A stretch of 29,597 nt of DNA from Clostridium sp. 26_22. Lineage in GTDB: Bacteria > Bacillota > Clostridia > TANB77 > CAG-508. Below are positions 21,961-29,597 of the stretch, in pieces. Both the position numbers and the translations under genes were made by a program. The DNA lies in NCBI GenBank assembly GCA_001916005.1, contig MNRP01000050.1, forward strand, positions 1 to 29,597, read 5' to 3'. The notes below the pieces were generated by a model. It did not search any database. It was not told where the DNA came from and saw only the letters and a program-made list of their open reading frames with translations. Every line of letters starts with the position of its first letter. The first letter of the stretch is position 1.

Positions 21961-21968
21961 TTCAATCT

Positions 21969-22003
21969 ATGATAGACCTGCTTTTATAGAGTAGGTCTAT
22001 CAT
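21969..22003 (+). terminator. Hairpin after the 21460 gene
   Basis: ATGATAGACCT (21969-21979) and AGGTCTATCAT (21993-22003), a perfect 11-bp stem. No T-run follows, so termination is likely but not certain. Confidence 0.6.
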
Positions 22004-22198
22004 AAATTTAAATTATATTAAAAAATATTTAGAAATTTTAGTTTATAAGTACACATTTTATAAAATATATGTTAAAATGTATATACAGTCGATAATCGGA
22101 AACGGTGCAATCGTGGGAGTATATTTTTTCGCAAATAACCACCGCTAACGCACCAATAACGTATCTGTTCGAACTAATAAAACAGATAGATACAAAAG

Positions 22199-22229
22199 TC
22201 AATCAGAAAATAAATCTGGTTGATTTTTT
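22199..22229 (+). terminator. Orphan terminator in the 21961-22579 spacer
   Basis: TCAATCAG (22199-22206), 9-nt loop, CTGGTTGA (22216-22223), one T-G pair, then six T residues. No gene was found directly before it. The spacer of 619 bases otherwise holds a hairpin, a recombinase remnant and the promoter of the next gene. Confidence 0.65.
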
Positions 22230-22267
22230 GTTGCCTTTTATTCAAAATGAAGGGAGAATTTTTAATT

Positions 22268-22380
22268 ATGAATAAAGAAAAATTTAAGGAATATAAGTAA
22301 AAGACATGGCACACTGCCCAAATTTTCAAGAAATGTTAGCAGATACGAGAAAGGTAAAATTAATTATATTGGTAGCTTAT
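22268..22380 (+). pseudogene. Second serine recombinase remnant
   Basis: A start region (ATG 22268 with GAAGGGAGA before it) is followed within 40 nt by a short piece of recombinase: KDMAHCPNFQEMLADTRK, then after a frameshift KGKINYIGSLF. This matches KDMEHRPAFQEMLADMKK and KGKINYIVAYK in the remnant at 20516, so both derive from the same recombinase subfamily. At least two frameshifts and a large internal deletion make it non-functional. Confidence 0.7.
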
Positions 22381-22458
22381 TTAACAAATAAAATTTGATA
22401 GACCTTTTAAAAAAATTTTGTGTGCATTTATAGTAAACTTTAAATTCTAAAAAATAAT

Positions 22459-22487
22459 TTGCAATTTTATGTAAAATAATGTATAAT
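22459..22487 (+). promoter_or_regulatory. Promoter of the 22580 gene
   Basis: TTGCAA (22459-22464), 17-nt spacer, TATAAT (22482-22487). Confidence 0.7.
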
Positions 22488-22579
22488 GGGGCTATAGGTA
22501 TTTCCTAATAGTAGCAAATTAACGATATAAGTAATTATTATTACTTATACATTATCAAACAAAAACAGGAGGAAAAGCT

Positions 22580-22963
22580 ATGGTACAAAAAGTTCGTTAC
22601 AATGGTGGAACACAGCGGATGTATGAATGTTCAGATCCTACTGATTTAATTGTAGGAAAAGAATATGAAGTTATCCAAAAAAAAGAGAGTGACTGGCATA
22701 CAGAATATATTCTTAGAGGAGTTAAGGGAGAATTTAATTCAGTATGGTTTGACGAAGTTTCAGAAAACATCTATATGGCTGTTTCTCGCAGAAAACCTGA
22801 GCTAGGAAAAATATACGCTTGCTCTAAATTGGAGTTTATCGGCGGAAAGCTTAAACTGAAAGGCTGGACTACAAGCATTGTAAAGAATGTGGAACATCTA
22901 GGAAATGATATCTTTAAGGTAAAAACAGAGAATAATATTTACATCGTTAAGGTGGTTGATTAA
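22580..22963 (+). CDS. Hypothetical 127-residue protein
   Basis: A soluble, strand-rich protein with two similar halves in outline. The first (VRYNGGTQRMYECSDPTDLI, VGKEYEVIQKKESDW, YILRGVKGEF) has the layout of small SH3-like domains where a GKxYEV strand is followed by a Trp and a short beta meander. The second (ELGKIYACSKLEFIGGKLKL, then DIFKVKTENNIYIVKVV) repeats the strand pattern. CAGGAGGAAAAGC precedes ATG 22580. Composition is less AT-rich than in the chromosome-like genes nearby. Own promoter and a very strong terminator. No function known. Confidence 0.7.
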   Translation: MVQKVRYNGGTQRMYECSDPTDLIVGKEYEVIQKKESDWHTEYILRGVKGEFNSVWFDEVSENIYMAVSRRKPELGKIYACSKLEFIGGKLKLKGWTTSIVKNVEHLGNDIFKVKTENNIYIVKVVD

Positions 22964-22968
22964 CCACT

Positions 22969-23007
22969 CAAAAGACTCTTACTTAATGTAAGGGTCTTTT
23001 GAGTTCT
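22969..23007 (+). terminator. Long terminator after the 22580 gene
   Basis: A 17-bp stem with one T-G pair (22969-22985 with 22991-23007; arms start ACTCAAAAGAC and end GTCTTTTGAGT), loop TTAAT. It is nearly symmetrical and could act in both directions. Confidence 0.8.
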
Positions 23008-23077
23008 ATATTACTTGGTAGGATGAAAAAAATAAAAAGTTTTTACATTACATTTATATTACAATTTTTCAAATTTA

Positions 23078-23106
23078 TTGACTAAAAAAATATGCAATGA
23101 TATAAT
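23078..23106 (+). promoter_or_regulatory. Promoter of the surface-protein locus
   Basis: TTGACT (23078-23083), 17-nt spacer, TATAAT (23101-23106), about 75 nt before the glucosaminidase start. Confidence 0.75.
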
Positions 23107-23182
23107 AAAACGGAAAAAGTAAAAAAATATCAAAAAAGGAAAAATATATAAAAAAACGAAAGAATTGGAGGAAACAATAAAG

Positions 23183-24910
23183 ATGAAAATGCTAAAAAAG
23201 ATGTTAGCAAGTATAATAATCTTAACAATGATAACATACATATTATCATCAATATTAATTCAAAATAAATCACTAGCAGTAACACAAAGTACAAGTACAG
23301 ATATTAATTCAATAGATAGTTCAAAATATCCAGGAGTAAAAGAAAAAATACAAGCTTTACAAAAAAAATACCCAAATTGGAAATTTAAAATACTTTATAC
23401 AGGGTTAGATTTTAATGAAGTAATAGCAAATGAATATACAGGACACGGAAAATCTCCTAAAAACCTAATATACAAATCAGCAAATTATCAAGGAGCATGG
23501 ATTTGTTCAATTTGCAAAGAAAGAATATATGACAATGGAAATTGGAGATGTGCATCAGAAGAAGCAATAAAATATATGATGGATCCTAGAAATTCAATAA
23601 ACGAATCTGATATATTCCAATTTGAAGAATTAACAAAAACAGAAACAGATATAAACACAATAAAAAACATGACAACAGGAACATTCTTAGCCGGTTATGA
23701 ACAAGCAATAATAGATACTTCGAACAGTAACAATGTAAATGCTTGCTATATAGTTGCAAGACTAATACAAGAACAAGGAAAAACAGGAACAGTTTTAACA
23801 TCAGGAAAAGGTTATAATGGTCAGTATGTTGGCTATTACAATGCATTTAACAGAGGGGCTTCTGGAAACTCAACAGAAGCAATATTATTAAATGGATTAG
23901 CAACAGCACAAAAATATGGATGGACAAGCTTAGAAAAATCAATAAGTGGTGGAATTGATTTTATAGCAAATCAATACATACATAAAGGACAAAATAACCT
24001 ATATTTACAAAAATTTGATGTAGAAACAACAAATGGACTATATTCAAATCAATATATGCAAAATCTAATGGCAGCAGAAAATGAAGGATTAACATTAAAA
24101 AATACATATAAAAATACAAATTCAATGTCATCAGCACATACATTCATAATACCAGTATATGAGAATATGCCAAAAGCAGATTGTGCAAGACCATCTACAA
24201 ATGGAACAAGTAATGTAACAACAGATTTAGTAAGAGTAAATGTTAATAGTACAATAAGAGTAAGAAATGCTGTGAATGGCAATAATACAGTTGGATGGCT
24301 ATATAAAGATGAAATTGTAACTAGATTGGAAAAAGCAACAACTAAAGTTAATGGAACTTATTGGGATAAAATAAAGAAAGCAGATGGAACAACAGGATAT
24401 GTAGCTAGAGAAACTTATGAGAGCGAAAGTGAGTATAAATTGTATTTAGTACCTATAAGTGAAGATGGCGGAAATAATAATGATAATAATAACAATAGTA
24501 ATAACAATAATAAACCTACAAATACTTCAAAGGTAAAGATAGATGAAGAAAATAAAATTATAATGGTAGTTCCAAATGCAATTGCAAATGATATACTAGA
24601 AAGCTTTGGAGGAACAGCCAAAATAACTAAAGCAGATGGAAATTATTTAAATGGTTCACAAGATACAGTTGCAACAGGGTATAAAGTAGAAGATAAGTAT
24701 ACTGTTATAAAAAAGGGCGACTGTAATGGAGACGGAAATGTAAACACTGGAGATACGTATATGCTAAAGTGTGTAGTGTTAAATCTAAAAAAATTTGAAA
24801 ATGAAAATTATAAAAAAGCAGCAGATGTAAATAATGATAACGAATTAAATACAGGAGATACATTTTTATTAAAAAAACAAGTGTTAGGATTGGCTAATAT
24901 AGAATTGTAA
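23183..24910 (+). CDS. Exported N-acetylglucosaminidase with SH3 and dockerin domains
   Basis: A 575-residue peptidoglycan hydrolase expected to cut after N-acetylglucosamine in the cell wall. Order: signal peptide (about 1-32); an N-terminal region (YPNWKFKILYTGLDFNEVIA) typical of clostridial LytB/GH73-type enzymes; a glucosaminidase domain (about 150-315, with YIVARLIQEQGKTG carrying the probable catalytic Glu, and YVGYYNAFNRGASGNSTEAI); a bacterial SH3 domain (about 345-412, RVRNAVNGNNTVGWLYKDE); an Asn-rich linker; and a type I dockerin (about 512-573) with two calcium loops (GDCNGDGNVNTGD and DVNNDNELNTGD). ATG 23183 is chosen because GGAGGA (23167-23172) stands 10 nt before it. The next gene follows 12 nt after the stop. 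No cohesin is visible in the window. Confidence 0.9.
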   Translation: MKMLKKMLASIIILTMITYILSSILIQNKSLAVTQSTSTDINSIDSSKYPGVKEKIQALQKKYPNWKFKILYTGLDFNEVIANEYTGHGKSPKNLIYKSANYQGAWICSICKERIYDNGNWRCASEEAIKYMMDPRNSINESDIFQFEELTKTETDINTIKNMTTGTFLAGYEQAIIDTSNSNNVNACYIVARLIQEQGKTGTVLTSGKGYNGQYVGYYNAFNRGASGNSTEAILLNGLATAQKYGWTSLEKSISGGIDFIANQYIHKGQNNLYLQKFDVETTNGLYSNQYMQNLMAAENEGLTLKNTYKNTNSMSSAHTFIIPVYENMPKADCARPSTNGTSNVTTDLVRVNVNSTIRVRNAVNGNNTVGWLYKDEIVTRLEKATTKVNGTYWDKIKKADGTTGYVARETYESESEYKLYLVPISEDGGNNNDNNNNSNNNNKPTNTSKVKIDEENKIIMVVPNAIANDILESFGGTAKITKADGNYLNGSQDTVATGYKVEDKYTVIKKGDCNGDGNVNTGDTYMLKCVVLNLKKFENENYKKAADVNNDNELNTGDTFLLKKQVLGLANIEL

Positions 24911-24922
24911 GGAGAGAAAAAA

Positions 24923-26263
24923 ATGTCAAAGAAAATATTTAGTGTAATTTTATCAATAGCATTATTATTTGTTTTAAAAAATTATAGTAATGCAGCAAAT
25001 GCTACTATACAATGTAGTAGCGAAGCAAAGGTTAATTCACCATTAACTATATCAGTTTCTGGTAGTGCTGTTCAGTGGAATTTACATTTAAAAGTAAACG
25101 GTCAAACAATAGCATCAAATAGTGAGGTAGAAAATGTTGAAGGAAATAAAACAATATCTTTTTCAGGTACATATACTCCAACCTCAGAAGGAAATATTAC
25201 TGTAACACTAGATGGAAGTGCAACTGAAGCAAGTGATGGAAGTACAATAACAAGTTTTGCTTCTAAAACTGTAAGTGTAAAGAAAGCAGAAAATAATAAC
25301 AACTCAAATAATGCTTCAAATTCAAACTCAAACTCAAATTCAAACACACAACAACAACCACAAACAAAATCTAATGTTGCAACATTAGCAAACCTAGGAA
25401 TAAAAGGACAATATGATTTTACTGGATTTAGAGCAGCAAAAACTTCATATTCTGTAACAGTACCGAATGAAGCAGAATCAGTAGAAATATATGCAAGCAA
25501 AGGTCAAAGTGGACAAAAAATAATAGGAACAGGTGTAAAACAATTAAAAGAAGGAACAAATGCAATAAACGTAGTAGTAACAGCAGAAGATGGAACAACT
25601 ACAAAAACATATACAATTAACATTGAAAGAAAATCAGCAGAAACAACAGATAATAAGGAAGAAAATACAGAAGAACAACCAGAAGAAACATCAACAGAGG
25701 AAGAAGAAACATTTGGATTAAAAGATTTAAAAATAGATGGATTAGAATTAACACCAGAATTTAAAACAGATGTATATGAATATAGTGCTGAACTAAAAGA
25801 AGATAAAACAAGTTTGGAATTAACAACAATAGCAACAGAAGAAAATGCAGAAATAGAAGTTACAGGAAATGAAGATTTAAAAGATGGTGAAAATATAATT
25901 ACTGTAATAGTCAAAGAAAAAGATACAGATAAAACTGCTACATACCAAATAACAGTAAATAAAATCAAAGAAGAAACAAATATAACAGAAGCAACAGTCA
26001 ACAATATTGATAATAAAACCAAAGAAATGATTATTTTGGGAATTGGAATTCTAGCTTTAATAATAGTTGTTATTATTATAGTAATTGTAAATAAAAAAAG
26101 AAATTCAAATAATGGTCAAGAATACTATTATAGTGAATTATATAATAATGATGAATCAGAAGAAAATATCAATGAAGAAAATCAAGATGAACAAGAAGAA
26201 TATGATGAAGAGATAGAAGAAAAGAAAAAGAAAAAACATTCAAAAGGAAAAAGATTCAAATAA
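24923..26263 (+). CDS. Cell-surface protein with cadherin-like domains and membrane anchor
   Basis: A 446-residue protein: signal peptide (about 1-24), an immunoglobulin-like N-terminal domain (about 26-118), an Asn/Ser/Gln-rich linker of simple repeats, a cadherin-like beta-sandwich domain (about 155-236, LANLGIKGQYDFTGFRAAKT, ending TKTYTINIERK), a Glu/Thr linker, a second such domain (264-346, GLKDLKIDGLELTPEF, ending ATYQITVNK), a membrane helix (369-391), and a highly charged cytoplasmic tail ending KKKKKHSKGKRFK. GGAGAG precedes ATG 24923. Co-transcribed with the glucosaminidase. This pairing suggests roles in cell-surface organisation or adhesion; no LPXTG motif, so anchoring is by the helix. 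Confidence 0.85.
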   Translation: MSKKIFSVILSIALLFVLKNYSNAANATIQCSSEAKVNSPLTISVSGSAVQWNLHLKVNGQTIASNSEVENVEGNKTISFSGTYTPTSEGNITVTLDGSATEASDGSTITSFASKTVSVKKAENNNNSNNASNSNSNSNSNTQQQPQTKSNVATLANLGIKGQYDFTGFRAAKTSYSVTVPNEAESVEIYASKGQSGQKIIGTGVKQLKEGTNAINVVVTAEDGTTTKTYTINIERKSAETTDNKEENTEEQPEETSTEEEETFGLKDLKIDGLELTPEFKTDVYEYSAELKEDKTSLELTTIATEENAEIEVTGNEDLKDGENIITVIVKEKDTDKTATYQITVNKIKEETNITEATVNNIDNKTKEMIILGIGILALIIVVIIIVIVNKKRNSNNGQEYYYSELYNNDESEENINEENQDEQEEYDEEIEEKKKKKHSKGKRFK

Positions 26264-26278
26264 TAGGAGAAAAAATAT

Positions 26279-26380
<102 letters not shown>

Positions 26381-26516
26381 AAATAAAAAAGAAAATTGAA
26401 TAGATAGTAAAAAGATGGGAATATTATATATTTTAAATGTGTATAATATTGCTATCTTTTTGGCGTACAAAAATGTTATTAAATTTAAAAAATATATAAA
26501 ATCAAGGAGGAAAATT

Positions 26517-27170
26517 ATGAAAAAAACAAGGAAAAAGTATTTAATGATATTATTTTTAGCATTAAGTATAACAATATTACCAATGGGAGGAGTAAAGGCG
26601 GCTTTACAAGCAAATCCAAATACTCATGTAAAAAAAACAGCTACTCCAACAAACTGGATGAATAATATTAGAAAAATGGAAGAAGCAAATGGTGCAATGG
26701 GATTAAGTGAAAGCTTAAATTCTGATTTAACATCAAAAGAAAGTAATAATATTGATGTTCATATGATGAGAGCTACTGAATATGGAGCAATTGCTATTCT
26801 TTCAGCATCTGGTTATGGGAATTCAAAAACATTACAAAATAGTTCAATAAAAACGACTACAGGAAATAAAACAGGAGTATATTTTACAGGAAATAACTGG
26901 GAGTTTAATGCAGGAGGATTAAGCGGAAAGATTTTCTCAGGAGTTAATGCTAAATATTATGATAAGTATACTGGAAGCTCTTCATCAGCAAGAGTGGGAG
27001 ATGCATTTGGATGTACTAGATGGCACTCAGCATCAAACTATTATTGGCTTGCTAGTGATCACCCATACTTCAAACGTGGAGAAGGAGGATTGTTTAGTTT
27101 CGCAAATGACTACACAGGAGAATACAATAGTTTGTGTCGTGGTGTAGCTGTGTGTGGTGTTGGACTCTAG
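26517..27170 (+). CDS. Secreted surface-type protein
   Basis: A 217-residue protein with a clear signal peptide (KKTRKKYLMILFLALSITIL, cleavage probably after VKA near residue 29). The mature part begins ALQANPNTHVKKTATPTNWM; its second half is rich in Gly, Ser, Tyr, and Trp (GNNWEFNAGGLSGKIF, CTRWHSASNYYWLASDHPYF, GGLFSFANDYTG, LCRGVAVCGVGL). This aromatic, Gly-rich ending resembles terminal domains of clostridial surface proteins with an FGE/C-type-lectin-like fold; the resemblance is only by pattern. AAGGAGG lies 8 nt before ATG 26517, preferred over any start upstream. It lies between the AG repeat and the pilin-like gene. Confidence 0.75.
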   Translation: MKKTRKKYLMILFLALSITILPMGGVKAALQANPNTHVKKTATPTNWMNNIRKMEEANGAMGLSESLNSDLTSKESNNIDVHMMRATEYGAIAILSASGYGNSKTLQNSSIKTTTGNKTGVYFTGNNWEFNAGGLSGKIFSGVNAKYYDKYTGSSSSARVGDAFGCTRWHSASNYYWLASDHPYFKRGEGGLFSFANDYTGEYNSLCRGVAVCGVGL

Positions 27171-27213
27171 AAGTGGTTTTGTCAATTAAGCTTTGTAGGG
27201 AGAGAGTTATATA

Positions 27214-27240
27214 ATGAAAGAACGTAAAGGAGAAAATTAA
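27214..27240 (+). CDS. Possible eight-residue upstream ORF
   Basis: AGGGAGAGAG (27197-27206) precedes ATG 27214, which encodes MKERKGEN and stops at TAA 27238, immediately followed by the ATG at 27241 in the same frame. Its codons contain the ribosome site (AAAGGAG) of the next gene, so its translation would affect initiation there. It may also be a former N-terminal extension cut off by the stop. Confidence 0.3.
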   Translation: MKERKGEN

Positions 27241-29460
27241 ATGAAACGAAAACCAACAGGCATAACACTAATAGCACTAGTAATAACAATAGTAATTCTT
27301 CTAATACTAGCAGGAATAACAATATCAGCAGTAACACAAAATGGTCTATTTGGCAGAGCAAGCGAATCAGCATTCAAAACCAAAATGGCAGAATATAGAG
27401 AAAAAACAAACCTATATGTATCGTGGAAAATAACAGAAACATTAAATACAGACACGACAAATATAAATGCTGGAGAAATCCTAAAAAGTGCAATAGACCA
27501 AGAAATAGTAACAGACATAACCAAAGATGATGTAACAATAAATTTAGAAGATATAATAACAAACATAAAAGCAAGTGATGAAGAATCTCTAGTTGTATAT
27601 AAAGGCGAATTGTGTTATGTATCAAATAAAAATACTCAAAATAATGAAAAACAAGTAAAATGGTGTAAAGATATTGGAATAAAAGTTTTAGAATATATAG
27701 AACCAACTGGAATTGTAGTAAAAAATGGAAAATATGAATTAGTAAAAGGAATTTATCTATGTACGCCAGTATTAAATAAAGGATTTGTAAGCGAAAAAAC
27801 AAGGTACTTAGAAGTGAATAATGAAAATAATTTAACACCAGGAAATTGGATTACAGATAATCCAAGCGAGAATTGGTATGATTATAAAAATAGTCAATGG
27901 GCAAATATATTAGTCGAAAATAATGGAGCAGAAGTTTATTATACATGGATTCCAAGATATTGTTTTAAGTTGAACAACAGTACACAAAGAAGTGATGTAA
28001 AATTTATAGACACAGATAATAACTACAAAGATGAAAATGGAAACATAACAACTTGGGAACAATTACAAACAGATGGATATCAAATTCCAGAAGCCTTTAC
28101 ATTTGATGGACAAACATTACCTGGTTATTGGGCAATGAAATATACAGCGGGAGATATAACAACACCATCAACACTAAATTATGATATGTCAGTATCAAAA
28201 GGAGTAATAAACTTAAAAAATATCACATTAAATACAACAATAACAAATACAAATCCAATAACAAAATATACAGTAGCATTAAATGGTAAAATAGTACAAA
28301 CAATTGAAAAAGCTGAAGATATAACAAATATAAATTCTCAAACAATAAAAATAGATAATTTGAAATCTGGAGACAACACTGTAAATATAACAGGATTAAA
28401 TGCTAGAGGAGAAGAAGTTGGAAGCATGACAAAAGTATATTCACCAGCAATTGTAAATAAACCGGATTTGAGTGGATTTAATCCAGATACAACCTTCTAT
28501 GTAACATATGATGAAAATGACAATGAACATAGTACAGTACCAATTAATCAACAAATGCCACAATATTGGTATGAATATGGAGAAAGTAGATGGGCAAATA
28601 TTGTAACAAGAAACAATGGATTAGAAACATATTATACGTGGATTCCAAGATATGAATTTATATTAGACCAAACAAATCAAAGAAGTACAGTAAAATTTTT
28701 AACAGGAACAGCAGAAGCAGAATCAGGTTATCAACTACCAGAAGCATTTACATTTGATGGACAGCAACTAACAGGCTATTGGGCAATGAAGTACACAGCA
28801 GGAGATGCTGGAACACCAAAATTTGATACAGAAGTAATTGCAACAAATACAAGCATAAAAACAAAAGAAATAACAGGAACAGCCAAAGCAGATGGTCAAG
28901 TATATAAATATTACTTAAATGGAGAATATAAAGGAGAAAAGACAAATTCAACAGATACATTTGAATATACAGGATTAAGCCCAAAAACAAAATATACAAT
29001 ACAAGTAGAAATAAGAAATAGCACAACAGATGAATATATTGGTTCAATAGTAAAACAAATAAGTACAATAGATGCAAATAAACCAGAACTAACAGGCTTT
29101 AATGCGGATTGCACATATTATGTTTTATATGATGAAGCTGGAAATGAAACAATAGGAGACAAAATAAAAAATGATGGAAGTAATATGCCAAGTAATTGGT
29201 ATGATTACAGTCAAAGTAAATGGGCAAATATAGTCGTACAAGCAAATGGAAAAACAACATATTTTACATGGATACCAAGATATGAATTTATGATAACAAG
29301 TAGTCAATCTGCACAACCAGCAGTAGGAAGAACAGAAACAAGATTTATAGAAGGAATATCAACAGAAACAGATACCGGTTACAAAATACCAGAAGCATTT
29401 ACATTTGATGGAAAACAACTAACAGGTTACTGGGCAATGAAATATACTGCAGGAGATTAA
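27241..29460 (+). CDS. Prepilin-like modular surface protein with three Trp-rich repeats
   Basis: A 739-residue protein. The N-terminus (KRKPTGITLIALVITIVILL) matches a type IV prepilin signal: a basic leader, cleavage after Gly7, and a long hydrophobic helix, but Ala instead of the Glu usual at position 5 of the mature protein. The rest contains three copies of a repeat (about residues 211-305, 442-522, 652-739), each starting NWYDY or YWYEY with QWANI-type Trp, then TWIPRYEF, then PEAFTFDGQQLTGYWAMKYT, and each ending in AGD. Between copies lie beta-sandwich linkers resembling fibronectin III. The chain stops directly after the third AGD. AAAGGAG precedes ATG 27241. Likely an assembled surface filament subunit or surface-displayed protein; no pilus assembly genes lie in the window. 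Confidence 0.8.
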   Translation: MKRKPTGITLIALVITIVILLILAGITISAVTQNGLFGRASESAFKTKMAEYREKTNLYVSWKITETLNTDTTNINAGEILKSAIDQEIVTDITKDDVTINLEDIITNIKASDEESLVVYKGELCYVSNKNTQNNEKQVKWCKDIGIKVLEYIEPTGIVVKNGKYELVKGIYLCTPVLNKGFVSEKTRYLEVNNENNLTPGNWITDNPSENWYDYKNSQWANILVENNGAEVYYTWIPRYCFKLNNSTQRSDVKFIDTDNNYKDENGNITTWEQLQTDGYQIPEAFTFDGQTLPGYWAMKYTAGDITTPSTLNYDMSVSKGVINLKNITLNTTITNTNPITKYTVALNGKIVQTIEKAEDITNINSQTIKIDNLKSGDNTVNITGLNARGEEVGSMTKVYSPAIVNKPDLSGFNPDTTFYVTYDENDNEHSTVPINQQMPQYWYEYGESRWANIVTRNNGLETYYTWIPRYEFILDQTNQRSTVKFLTGTAEAESGYQLPEAFTFDGQQLTGYWAMKYTAGDAGTPKFDTEVIATNTSIKTKEITGTAKADGQVYKYYLNGEYKGEKTNSTDTFEYTGLSPKTKYTIQVEIRNSTTDEYIGSIVKQISTIDANKPELTGFNADCTYYVLYDEAGNETIGDKIKNDGSNMPSNWYDYSQSKWANIVVQANGKTTYFTWIPRYEFMITSSQSAQPAVGRTETRFIEGISTETDTGYKIPEAFTFDGKQLTGYWAMKYTAGD

Positions 29461-29597
29461 AAACAAAAGTCAAACATAAATTTTAAAAAAACCAAATTTT
29501 ATAGGTTTAAAATAGATATGTCACAAGAAGATTGAAAATAAAATATTGAAAAGAGAGCACAAAAATGATATTGTTTAAATGACCAAAAATAAACATA

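Noticed and set aside
22082..22160. Region containing CGCACCAA resembling a tRNA 3' end, possible att duplicate of tRNA-Leu
   Set aside because: Only 8 bases match the tRNA end and no cloverleaf can be drawn; too short to call an attachment duplicate.
25316..25352. Hexamer repeats (TCAAAC/TCAAAT) as a CRISPR or phase-variable array
   Set aside because: They are codons for the Asn-Ser linker of the surface protein, imperfect, in frame, and in units of six, so no frame change would follow.
27374..29316. Several long minus-strand ORFs opposite the pilin-like gene
   Set aside because: Leu- or Ile-rich translations with no ribosome site; they arise from A-rich plus-strand coding sequence.
29461..29597. 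AAACC/GGTTT and flanking AT pairs as a terminator after the pilin-like gene
   Set aside because: The stem is weak and interrupted and no T-run follows; nothing else is supportable in these last 137 bases.

Overview
The window comes from a very AT-rich Gram-positive bacterium, most likely an uncultured gut clostridial Firmicute. This rests on AGGAGG-type ribosome sites in front of almost every gene, textbook TTGACA/TATAAT promoters, sigma/anti-sigma pairs of clostridial type, DUF6076 and DUF3789-like mobile-element genes, a dockerin-bearing glucosaminidase and clostridial pilin-like surface proteins. TGA is used as a stop, so the standard bacterial code applies. No species can be named from the sequence alone.

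Bases 1-11166 are an accessory block of small membrane and signalling genes: a 5'-truncated gene, a type I signal peptidase, an XRE regulator with two membrane helices, small zinc-ribbon and membrane proteins, then three consecutive ECF sigma/anti-sigma modules. In the first module (4142-5767) sigma factor and membrane anti-sigma are one polypeptide. The second is a sigma plus a PepSY-type protein, the third a sigma plus a DUF4179-like protein. Modules one and three share a 26-nt identical promoter segment containing GAAAC. A two-gene membrane module (four-helix protein plus anchored protein) is present twice, at 3041-4037 and 9980-10872, on either side of the sigma modules.

Bases 11191-18474 are the recombination block of a mobile element: a DUF6076 gene on the minus strand, a hairpin-rich 200-nt leader, an HTH protein, then a series of serine-recombinase-related proteins. 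Two are catalytic-domain look-alikes without the active serine, one is a catalytic domain alone, and two are full-length large serine recombinases with overlapping genes and TTG starts. Three genes here have the same TTTTTTCTCA element exactly 64-65 nt before their start codons. Just past the second large recombinase, a D-alanyl-D-alanine carboxypeptidase gene on the minus strand breaks off right after its SxN motif. I read this as the right-hand integration junction. No trace of the missing half was seen to the left, so the element probably begins outside the window and may include everything from base 1.

Bases 18643-23010 are chromosome with scattered debris: the broken carboxypeptidase gene, a small membrane protein, a discrete 250-nt transcription unit with a 50-residue ORF, tRNA-Leu(UAG), and two serine-recombinase remnants. 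The remnants flank a small hydrophobic peptide gene with a convergent antisense RNA, which has the architecture of a type I toxin-antitoxin locus, and an anchored protein of less AT-rich composition.

Bases 23078-29597 are a surface-protein locus: an exported glucosaminidase with SH3 and dockerin domains, a cadherin-like surface protein with a C-terminal membrane anchor, a tiny ORF containing a perfect (AG)25 tract, a secreted protein, and a 739-residue prepilin-like protein with three Trp-rich repeats.
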